NCBI GenBank assembly: GCA_003116995.1
Contig: BDSL01000002.1
Span: 124,001 to 188,000 of the forward strand
Length of the DNA: 64,000 bases
DNA from: Yamagishiella unicocca
Taxonomy: Eukaryota; Chlorophyta; Chlorophyceae; Chlamydomonadales; Volvocaceae
Direction of reading: 5' to 3'
Part shown: positions 46,745 to 56,400 of the stretch, piece by piece
Numbering within the stretch: the first letter of the stretch is position 1
Layout: the number at the start of each line of letters is the position of its first letter
Notes under the pieces: generated by a model
The model's database searches: none
What the model was told of the DNA's origin: nothing
What the model saw: the letters and a program-made list of their open reading frames with translations, nothing else
Position numbers and translations under genes: made by a program

Positions 46745-47308
46745 TTGGACGTATCATTCTGGTTGAAAAGGACATTAGTCATAGTTTATGTTGTCTACAG
46801 CCTTGGTGCCCCCAGAAGCTCGAAGTACGGGGCCACCGACCCGTGGGCTACACGGCGTTTAATGAGGGCGGTTATACAGTAATGGTACGTTCCATAGAGG
46901 CAGAAACTCGTTTAGCAGGATGTCACGTTGTTTGAAGGCGCAATGCGCAAGGCAGGCATAAAGACGAAATAGCCTGAATGGCAGCTTACCGCGTCTCGAC
47001 AGGCATTCTGCTTGCCTGAACGCCGGTTAATTCACCTAAGGAAAAAGGCAATGTAATTTTGTTTCATCAGCGGTGGAGCATGCCGTTTGGTTGGTTGTCC
47101 GGTCCGTTCGCAAGTTGGCTTCATGTAAAGCAAGGACCCTGACACCCATACTGCATTCTTTTACGCCCGCGTAATTTCTGATTGCTGAATTCCGTTTTAA
47201 ATAGGAACATATTGGTCCTCTTTCATGCGTGTGTGACGCTTGAATTCTCTTGCGCTGTCCTACCTCACCCGAGTCCTCTAGACAGCCATTTCGGGAGCAG
47301 CTGGGGCG
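46745..47308. other. OPR-like 3' UTR and RPN7 promoter
   Basis: No exon. TGTAA at 47052-47056 probably ends the upstream transcript. The next 250 bp, AT-richer with TTTTAAATAGG near 47,194-47,204, precede the RPN7 start. Confidence 0.5.
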
Positions 47309-50300
47309 ATGGAGGAGGTGAAGCAGGACTTCCGTCTGGATCTAGCAAACAAGGTTCGCTGGCTAGGCATCGCTTGTTGCTTTAATCTCGCGGAGGGCCC
47401 AGGAAGGGTTGGCCCCGCAGGTGTTCCTGATCAAGGCTCAGGATACTACCAATGAGACCCGTGAAACATTGCAGCAGGAGATACTCGCAGCGGTATTCAA
47501 GGACAGTGAGTATCGAGATCTGCGCGCGCACTGGCGTGGCGGCAAGCCACGTACATAGTGTTTCCTCGTGTTACTTGCTTAGAACTTTATCAGACGCTTA
47601 TCTGGTGCGCAGACCTCGCGCCCCTCTACCAGTACCTCAGTTCAGAGTTGGGATGGACCGTGGACAGCGCAAAGCTAGCAGAAATGCAGGCTGCCAACGC
47701 AGCAAAACTGGTGGAACTGGAGGAGAAGCAAAAAGATGCAGAGGAAAACCTCGGCGAGACGGAAGTGCGGGATGTGATGCTTGCCAGGGCAGAGTACTTG
47801 GGCAGTATAGGCGACCGGGAAGCGGCAGCGCAGGCGTTTGACGCTGTAGAGAAGAAGACAGCAAGCGGGGGCAACAAGGTGGACCTTCTATTCAGCCAAA
47901 TCAGGTACAGTGCCGACGGTCAGGGCACAGGGATTGACAGCGCGGGTTTCGGAATTTGGTGAGGGGGTTGTGTAGCTAGGCACGTATCTCCTGAAGGGAA
48001 TCGCATCGCTGCACTTTTCGCAGTATGTCATCAGCGAAGCACACGCCATCCAAGCAAATCGCCAGGCGCCATCCTTGCACCCCGTGTTGGCTCCCTCCTG
48101 CTGACAGCTGCGCCGCCCTCACCACGCCAGGCTGTTCGTCCTGTACGGGGATTGGCGGCGCGTGAAGGCGCTGGTGGCGCGCGCACAGGCGCTGTGCGAG
48201 GAGGGCGGCGACTGGGAGCGCAAGAACAAGCTCAAGGTGCGTCGGGACCGCGGGGCTAAGAGGGGAATCCCATGGGAGCCTCGGGAAGGACTGGGGGAAG
48301 GACGGGTGCACAGCTTGCTGACGAGTGCTGCCAGCCCATGAGGCCACCAAACGGCACTCTAACATTACCGATTCTTTGGCAAAGCTTAAGCAGCAAAGAG
48401 AGGATTGCAACCCAGCAGCCGACTTGCTCACTCCTGGGACCTGGGCAACGGGGCGAGCGATGCGGCGGCACGGTTACTGGTGTCCCGCGCCGGCGCCCTG
48501 AGCAGGATACCGCAGCTATCTGGACCGCGGAGCGTTTCTTGGTCCTACCACATCACTGACACCGCAACAACGTGGACACCACACCACCGGACACCACCAA
48601 CACCACCCCATTGTCCTGTTGCGCGCTGCAGGTGTACCAGGGCGTGCTGGCGCTGTACACGCGGCAGTTCGCCGCAGCTGCCGACTTGCTGCTGGACTCC
48701 ACCGCCACCTTCACGGCATCGGAGCTCTTTCCGTACTCGCGGCTCATCTTCTACGCCGTCGTGGTGGCGCTGCCCAGGTGGGTGTGGCGTCGCACTGCAG
48801 CACAGCGGCTCACTGCACTAGAGTGGCAGTTCCTTGTCGGGCAGTGGAGGAGTGGCATGGCATAGGATGTGGAAGAGGCGCGCGGTCGCGTCTTAAGAGC
48901 CGTGAGATGTACCATGGTGTGGTGGGGTGCGATGTGGTGTGGCAAGGCGGGTCGCTGGCTGATGGGCGGCGGGTCGCGGGGCCCGGCCCGTGGCGGGCTG
49001 CGGGCGGCAGACTGCGGGCCATGAGCGACAATGTGGCGCTGAATGCGGTGATAGTGGTGGGTGCGGCGGCGGTGATGGCTGCTTCTCCATGTTGCGACAT
49101 AGTCGGCCCGGCAGCAGGCACCCTTTGAGGTCGTCACCCTCTGGTCCCACAACCCTCACCGCCACCCGGGCCATAGCCGCCCCACCTTGCCGCCCCGCCG
49201 GGGCCGTCTCGAAGCCGGCAGTTCTAGAACCCCTGGCTGCTGCGCCTGCTGGTGCTGGTGCTGTCCCTGTTAGTGGCGCCGCGCCAGAACGTTGGTCCCC
49301 GGGCCCCCTTCCGGCCCCCTGCCCCTCCGGCCCCCCTCCGCGCAGCCTGTCCCGCAAGGAGCTCAAGAAGCGGGTGGTGGACTGCCCCGAGGTGCTGTCC
49401 GTCATCCACAGCCTGCCGGGTGTGCAGCAGCTGATGGAGTCGCTCTACGACTGCAAGTACCGCCAGTTCTTCGGGGTGAGCCCGAGGCGGGGGTGCGGCT
49501 GGGGCGGGTACCGTGGACTGGGGGAGGGCGGGGGTTACCGTGGAGCGGGGCTATCGTAGGGCGGGACTATCGTGGAGCGGAGATATCGTGCGGAGAAGGG
49601 AATGCGGCCAGCTTGGCAAGGAAACCTGCATAAAAATGCTTATTGGACGCATGAGATGACCTGGGCGGGATGGAGTTGGGGGTGGGGAGTTGGGACGGCG
49701 GGTTGTGGTTTTGTTGGCGAGATTGGCAGGGGCACGTCGGTGATATTGCATGTTCCGAGGCGGCAGGGCTTTAGTTTGGGATTGGGATAGGATGTTTGCC
49801 TTGGGGTTAAAAAAGGCCCCCCCGGCGGCCTTGGGGATCGCCGTACCGTACCATCGACAGGCCCCTGGTGGCGGTAAAAACCTTCTGCAGCCATCAGGGC
49901 GCCGCAGCATGCAGCGGTGCCCGCCGCTGTCCCGTCCACTGCGCCCCCCGTGTGTTGCCAACCCCGCCACTGCGCCCCCAACCCAACCCCAACCCTCCCC
50001 GGCCACAGGCCTTCCTGGAGGTGATCAGTGAGATGCGGGGGGACGTGTACATGCACCACCACGTGCGCCACTACAGCCGCGAGCTGCGGGCTGTGGCGTA
50101 CACGCAGGTGGGGTGGGGTGGGGTGGGGGGTGTTGAGAGGAGACCACCACTAGGTGGAAGGGGGAAGGGACGGATTGCCAGTCCCGTCTGCGGCTAGGGG
50201 CCTTGCAGGTGCTCAAGGGGTCGCGCTTGCTTGGCACAGCGCGGCTCTTCAGTCCATCACACCTCAGCGGTCGCAACCAACCAGGAGCCATTGCCATCAG

Positions 50301-50901
50301 CAGCCCTTCCTCGCGTACCGGCAGCTCACTGGCAAACGGTTATGACTGTTCTGCTGTCCCTGTGGCGGATACCCGGACTGGCTAGGAACGCGCCCCTCTC
50401 CCTAGCCACCACCACCATCGCCCCCCTCCCCCCGCCCCTCTCGCCCCAGTTCCTGGAGAGCTACAAGAGCGTGACACTGGAGTCCATGGCGACCGCGTTT
50501 GACGTGTCGCCTGGGTTCCTGGATTCGGAGCTGGTTGACTTCATCTGCGCGGGCCGCCTGCACGCCAAGATTGACAAGGTGGCGGGAGTCATCGAGACCA
50601 ACAGGTGAGGCACTCACTCCCAATACCCATATGCCAGCAAAGATAGGCGCCGTGCGGTCCCATGGAAATATGAGAGGACTGGCTAAGCGTGCCAACTGTG
50701 TACGCCTGGGTAGTTGCGCGTGGCCTCCTGCCCCGCTAGGTACCCCATAAGGCCCTCCGTCCGCCTTATCATTCGCACCGGTGCTCTCGGTGTGCGTGCA
50801 GGCCCGACGCCAAGACCGCGCTGTACGCCGACACATTGAAGAAGGGCGACCTGCTGCTCAACCGAGTGCAGAAGCTGTCGCGGGTGATAGACATGGAGTG
50901 A
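47309..50901 (+). CDS. RPN7: 26S proteasome non-ATPase regulatory subunit RPN7 (PSMD6)
   Basis: Nine exons join in phase to 385 residues: 47309-47353, 47421-47505, 47613-47904, 48131-48236, 48632-48777, 49346-49475, 50009-50107, 50450-50604 and 50802-50901. RPN7 is a PCI-domain scaffold of the 19S lid. Conserved blocks are [116 protein letters not shown] and IETNRPDAKT, ending [18 protein letters not shown]. Length fits the family (~390). Exon 1 ends at AAG|GTTCGC, a weak donor chosen because it joins LANK to VFLIK. An in-frame alternative acceptor for exon 3 at 47583 would add ten residues. TGTAA at 51525-51529 is the likely poly(A) signal. Confidence 0.95.
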
Positions 50902-52507
50902 TGCAGGGGAGCTGCCGGGCAGGCCGGGACCTGCTGCTGCCGGGGGGGAGCTTGCACCTCGCACGGGAGACGATAAGGCGGTGTAAGGGGGGGGGGCCGT
51001 CCTGAAGGCGGCACGCCGAGCTGTGTGCGTGTGCTGGTTGCGCCTTTGTTACGAACGAAGGGACGGAGTTTACATGGGAAGCGGGTTGGCACTTCAGTGC
51101 GGGAGGAGTGGAGGACGAAGGGTCCGTGGCCGCCCTGGGGGCGAGGCAAGGCAATGACCAATGTGTAATGCCGGTTTGCGTCCTCCCATGAGCACTGCGA
51201 TGCGGCGTCACGGAAGTACGGGCCCCTGGGGGGCGCCTTAAATGGCTTTTGGCCGAATTCTAAGCCATGAATGGCCGACATCGGGCACCGCCGCAGCTGA
51301 GCTCCGCAGGGGGTGTTTTTCATACGATAGACCTCAAATCGTGACAACGTTTCACGACGACCATAAGCAGGGATTCAATGGCGTTGCCATCGTTTGGTAC
51401 GAACATAAGGTCAGCCGTTGTTTCATCGACGGCCTGGCACAGCACATTCCCTTAGCGTGGCGATGCTCCAGGCTTTGCATGAAAACGTAATTTACGGCGT
51501 TAGACGTATATGTTAGGAGCAATATGTAAAAAGCATTGTCAAAAGTTAGCCACCTCTCGTCGTTTGGGCGGAAAGGAGGGGGCCTGCAAGCGAGGCGTGG
51601 AGGCAGCCTCAGGCGAGGAATTTGGCTGATTTCACAGCACGCACGGGCGAGCCCTCCCTAGAGGCTTAGTTCCGCAGCACGCGGCAAGGCCACCGGCAGC
51701 ATCTGCGGCTGCTGCGAGAATCGCTTGAGGACGATGCAGGGAGACAAGTTATTGAGAACTCAAGGCCGCGGGCCGGAGGCATGACATGACATGACATGGC
51801 TTACCGAGTGAAGTATGAATAAGATAAGGCTGTTTATTACGAATAGACTGCCGTGGCGTGCAGGTGTCCAGCGCATGGTATGGGTACGACGACTGGTACG
51901 GCGACTGGTGGCTGGCTGCTGCTTAGGTTGCGCGCCTGCCTGTTCTCAGTATCTGCCTTTGTGCTGATAGTACCAAAGAGCCGTGTCCCTCTGCCGGGAC
52001 AGCGGCCTAACATTCCCACCCTCCTCCACTGGGTAGCGGACGTTTGCTCAGATCTGCTGCGCTCGGCGTCAGGGGCGCCGCTCCGGTCTCAACACGGGGC
52101 GCCCCCAGCGCCGTGCGGGGTGTCCGTTTGGTTGGGGTGGTTTCGTCGCCTTTCGTGGCGCTCGTTTCTTGTCGCCTTGCATGGCTGCCGTGTGTTCAGG
52201 CGCGGGGTGCAATGTGGTGCTGTCATCACTGTCGGCCACTAGTGCAATCTCAATATGGGTGGGTGTCAGGGGCGTGCGTCTTCCTGTTATCTTCCTGTTA
52301 TCTTCTGGTGTCTCCGAAGGGGTAGCTGGGATCTGAGTGCTGGCCTCTACACCGGGTGGCTAGGAGCTGAGTGCTGGCCATTCGACCCCTTCTTCTGCTG
52401 TAACGCGATACGGCAGTAATGAGCAATAAGGCAAGCTTCCACGCAACTCCTCATCTCGTACATCCGTGCCGTTCGCACGGGGACAACGATGCAGGTGGGC
52501 ACGTGTT
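50902..52507. other. RPN7 3' UTR and intergenic region
   Basis: No supported exon. TGTAA at 51525-51529 ends the RPN7 transcript. The segment 52,040-52,390 has short internal repeats (two copies of a GAGCTGAGTGCTGGCC-like word; TTATCTTCCTGTTATCTTC) and could be debris of an older mobile element, but nothing identifies it. Confidence 0.4.
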
Positions 52508-52517
52508 AAAAACAAAA
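52508..52517 (-). terminator. RNA polymerase III terminator of tRNA-Tyr
   Basis: On the tRNA strand the bases just after the tRNA 3' end read TTTTGTTTTT, starting 4 nt downstream of the discriminator base. T-runs of four and five are sufficient Pol III terminators. Confidence 0.85.
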
Positions 52518-52520
52518 CAT

Positions 52521-52606
52521 TCTCTCCAGCCCGGATCGAACGGGCGACCTAAGGATGTCTCTTAACCGATTACAGTCCTTCGCTCTTCCAGCTGAGCTAT
52601 AGAGAG
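52521..52606 (-). tRNA. tRNA-Tyr (anticodon GTA) with 13-nt intron
   Basis: On the minus strand the sequence folds as a nuclear tRNA. The acceptor stem CTCTCTA pairs with TGGAGAG (one G-T pair), with discriminator A at 52521. The D arm is GCTC...GAGC. The anticodon stem AAGGA pairs with TCCTT around loop CTGTAA. The T arm GCCCG-TTCGATC-CGGGC contains the B box. A 13-nt intron (TCGGTTAAGAGAC) lies at the canonical 37/38 position, so the mature tRNA is 73 nt before CCA addition. Intron-containing tRNA-Tyr(GTA) is usual in plants and algae. A Pol III terminator follows. The gene looks intact. Its 5' end is 1 nt from the first ATG of the retrotransposon on the other strand. Confidence 0.95.
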
Positions 52607-52607
52607 G

Positions 52608-53423
52608 ATGTCCACACTGCAGTTTACAAACTTCACTTTTTGTCCAACCTCTCCTTCGCCTTTCTTCGCGTTACCTCCGCCCGTCGTGGCTGCTGCCAGG
52701 GTGCCGCCGCCGCCTGTGTTGGCCGCGGTGGCTGGCGCCCCTGGCGCCCCCAGCGCCGCCGTGGCCCCCGTGGTGTCGCAGGCTGGTGCGCGGGCTGCTC
52801 GGGCGGCGGGCGCGGCAGCTCGTGCCGCCACCCGCGCCGCGCCGGTGGCGGCGGCTGAGCGGGAGGTGGTGGTGCGCGCGCTGGTCGCGCGCATCGTTGC
52901 TCGCGTGGCGGCTCCACCCCCTGGACTGAGCGGCGGTGCGGCTGCCGCGCTCGGGTCTGTGGCGCGCCTCCTGGGGCGGGCTACGTCGCCTCGCGGGGGT
53001 CCCTGTGGCCCCGCCGCCCGCAGCTCGGGCCGTACCCCGTCTGCCCCGCGGGGCTCCCGCAGCCCCGCGGCGCGTCGTCCCGGTGGTGGCTCGCCGCCCC
53101 AGCGCGGCGTGTCGCCCCCCCGTGGGCGCCCGCCCGCCCCAGCCCTGGAGCGCCGCGCGCGCCGCGACCGGATGGAGGTGGACGTCAGTTCAGTGCTGGG
53201 CCGCCGTGGCCGCTCGGGCTCGCCGCTCTCGGTGCGGCGCAAGCCGGCCCTACCCTCGCCACTTCTGCTGTTGCCGCCGCCGCCCGTGGGCAGTGGCGAC
53301 GGACCCTCTCCGCTGCTGCTGTTGCCGCCGCCGCCCGTGGGTGGTGGCGACGGACCCTCTCCGCTGCTGCTGTTGCCGCCGCCCCCCGTGGGCGGTGGCG
53401 GCGGACCGTCGCCCGCCCAGTAA
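52608..53423 (+). CDS. Retrotransposon ORF1 (low-complexity, probable RNA-binding)
   Basis: The reading frame encodes 271 residues from ATG 52608 to TAA 53421-53423. It is rich in Ala, Arg, Pro and Gly, with Arg-rich stretches (RRARRDRMEV, GRRGRSGSP) that could bind nucleic acid. The C-terminus has a 16-residue unit, PSPLLLLPPPPVG plus GDG/GGG, repeated three times (48-bp DNA repeat, about 53258-53408). No CCHC zinc knuckle or RRM is recognised. A nucleic-acid chaperone role is assumed only from its position before an L1-type ORF2. The true start may lie further in, because the first ATG is only 2 nt from the neighbouring tRNA gene. Confidence 0.6.
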   Translation: MSTLQFTNFTFCPTSPSPFFALPPPVVAAARVPPPPVLAAVAGAPGAPSAAVAPVVSQAGARAARAAGAAARAATRAAPVAAAEREVVVRALVARIVARVAAPPPGLSGGAAAALGSVARLLGRATSPRGGPCGPAARSSGRTPSAPRGSRSPAARRPGGGSPPQRGVSPPRGRPPAPALERRARRDRMEVDVSSVLGRRGRSGSPLSVRRKPALPSPLLLLPPPPVGSGDGPSPLLLLPPPPVGGGDGPSPLLLLPPPPVGGGGGPSPAQ

Positions 53424-53428
53424 GGCCC

Positions 53429-56400
53429 ATGCCGGCCCGTGGGGGGCGCTCCGCCCCGCGGCCCTGCCGGCCGCTCCGTGTGGGCTCACACAACTTGGGG
53501 GGCGTGCGGTCAGGCGCCGCCGCTCCCAAGCTGCATGCTGCTCTACTGCTGTGGGCGCAGCTCCGGCTCGATGTCGTCTGTATCCAGGAGACGCACTTGT
53601 CTACGTTTGGAGATCGGGGGCTATTCGAGCGGCGTCTCCATGCGGCCGCTGGTCACCTCCATGTCGCTCCCTGGCGTGTGGTGTCGTTCCGCAATGCTAC
53701 GCTGGCGGACCCCTGTGCTGGCGTGGCGATTCTCGTTCGCTCGGACCTGATCGCTTCTGGCCGGCTGGTGGCAGCGGCCTCACCACTGCTCCCTGGTCTC
53801 GCGGGTGATCAACCTGCAGTTGCTGCTTCCTCCCCCCCCTCTCGTTCCCTGTCACCGCCGCCCCGCTCACCGTCCCCTGGGCCGGCCGCCGACGCGGGTC
53901 CCTCCGCCGCCGCCGTGTCCGTGGCGGCGGCCTCGGGGGTGGCGGCCTCGGTGGCGGCGGCCGCCGCGGCCGCGGCCGTGGCGGCCACGGCGGCGGCGGT
54001 AGCCTCGGCCGCCACGGCGCCCCGTGGTGGGGACGCCGCTGCGCCTCCCCCCGCCGCGGCGGCCCTGGAAGGGGTCGGCCTGGCCGCGGCTGACCAGCCT
54101 CCGGCGGTCCCGGCCGCGTCCTCCTCCGCAGCGGGGCGCCTCGCCACCTACTCCTTCACCTGGCTGGGTCATCGCCTGCACCTCACCAATGTTTATCTGC
54201 CCGCTAGTAGCTCGGCTTCACGCGCTGCTTTCCTCCAGCAGCACCTGGCGCCTGTGCTGGCGACCAGCACCCCGGGCCAGCATGTCCTAGCCGGCGACTT
54301 CAACTTCGTCGCTGGCCCGTGGGATAGCAGTGCGGGGTCGGCGCGAGTGGTTCGCGACCGCCCTGCCGCTCGGGTCCTCGCGACAGTGGGCCCGTCGTTG
54401 GCTGATGTGCATCGTGAGCGCTTCCCCACCAGCACGGATTACACCCACCTCTACTCCGCCCCCTCCCCCGGTGGTTCCCGCATCGACCGCATCTATGTGT
54501 CCCGCTGCCTCCTCCCCTTCGTGGCGGGCTCCGCCATTGAGCTGGGCTCGCCTTCCGACCACCGCGTCCCCTGCATCCAGCTGCTGCCCCGGGTTCCTGC
54601 CTCGCGCGGCCCCGGCCTCCGTCGCACCCGCATGGCCTTCTCTGGCCACCGCGACCTCAAGGATCAGCTGCAGGCCTGGCTCGACGCGGCGTTCGCGGCC
54701 ATGCCGGCTGAGGGGGCGCACGCTGCCCTGCTGGCGTGGTGGCCGGGCTTCAAACGGCGGCTGGCGGCGGTGGCGGCGATTCTCAATCGCACCGCTCGCT
54801 CTCGGCGCCTGGCCTCGGGCGCGCAGGTGGAGGCAGCCCGAGCCGCCTTGCGGGCGGCCCACCTTGCGGCCGCGACGCCGTCGGCGGCGCCCGAGGCCGT
54901 GGGTGGTGTGGTGGCCGCCCAGGCTGCCTTGGCGGTGGCCTTGCGTGTGGCGGCGGCGGGCGAGGCCGCCCGGGTACGCGTGGCGTGGGTGCGCGAGGGG
55001 GAGCGCCCGTGCCCCGCACTCACCGCCATGATTCACCCACCGCGGTCGTCCCAGGACATTACCGCGCTGCGCGACGCTGCTGGGCGCCTCGTGACCGACC
55101 CGCGCCAATTGCCCAATGTCGTCGCTTCTTTCTGGGAGCGCATCAGCTGCCTGCCGTCAGGCCTGGACTCGGCGGATCAGCAAGCGGTTCTGGCAGCTGT
55201 CGACGCCCACTCTACTCCGATCTCGCCCGATCTTCGCCCCGAGTTGGGCTCCATCGCAGTCTCAGCAGCGGAGGTGGCGCGGGCCCTGCAGCAAGCCAAG
55301 CCTGGCACGTCCCCAGGCTGGGACGGAATCCCTGTGGATCTCCTCCGGACCTACAGTGGCTGCTTTGTGCCGGCACTGGCCCGCCTTTTCACTGCTATCG
55401 GCCATCTGCGCGCCGTCCCGACGGGTTTCCTGAAGGGTGTTATATCCGTCCTTTACAAGGGCCATGATGCGGACCGGGCGGCGGCCGGCGCCTACCGCCC
55501 CATCACCCTGCTCTGTACTGATTACCGCATTCTGGCGAAGGTCCTCGCCAACCGCCTCAGCCCTGGCCTTTCCGCCGCCATCCCCCTCGAGCAGTCCGCC
55601 TTCCTCCCCGGCCGCTCCATTGGCGCCAACACCCGCTTCCTTCGCTGCCTCCCCCCCCTCCTACACCAGCAGCAACGGAGTGCTCTCATCGCCTTCTTGG
55701 ATTTCGCCAAAGCTTACGACACCATTGACCGCTCCTTCCTCTTTGCTGTCATGGAGCGCATGGGTGTTGGGGCCGGTTTCCTGGGATGGACGCAGCTCCT
55801 GTTGGGCCGTACAGTGGCCATGGCGTCCGTCAACGGCTACATCTCCCGCTCTGTCCCTATCCGGGCCGGCGTCCGGCAGGGCTGTCCCCTTGCCCCGCTC
55901 CTCTACCTCTTCGTGGCCCACGCCCTCCTCTGCTGGCTGAAGCGGCACGGTGTTGGCGTGCCGCTGGCCCCGGCGGACCCGGCCAGCCTGGTTACCGGCG
56001 TGCAGTTTGCTGATGATGCCCAAGTCGCGCTCCCAGATGCAGCTGCAGTACCGCCATTTATCGCCCTCATGGCGGCGTTTGCCCGCGCCTCTGGCCAGCA
56101 CCTGAATCCCTCCAAGGTCGAGCTGCTGTGGGCTGGTCGCCAGGTGGCGCCGGCGCCCGCCGCCCCGGCTGCCGTCCTTGCCGCTGCGGTGGCGGCCGTC
56201 GCCGCCCCTGCCGCCGCGTGGACCGCTGCGGGCGGTGCCGTCGCTTCACCCGCCGCCCCGAGCGCCGCTACTGCCGAGGCGCCGGTGGAGGCCGCCCCGG
56301 CAGGCGCTGGCGCCGCTGCCGTACCTCCTGACGCCCCGGCCGCCGCCGCTGCTGCCGCTGCGCCGGTGGCTGCCGCCCTGGCCGCCGCTGCTGCTGCCCC

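Noticed and set aside
51853..52242. 129-codon plus-strand ORF between RPN7 and the tRNA
   Set aside because: No conserved motif or leader; AT/GC pattern and repeats nearby look intergenic.
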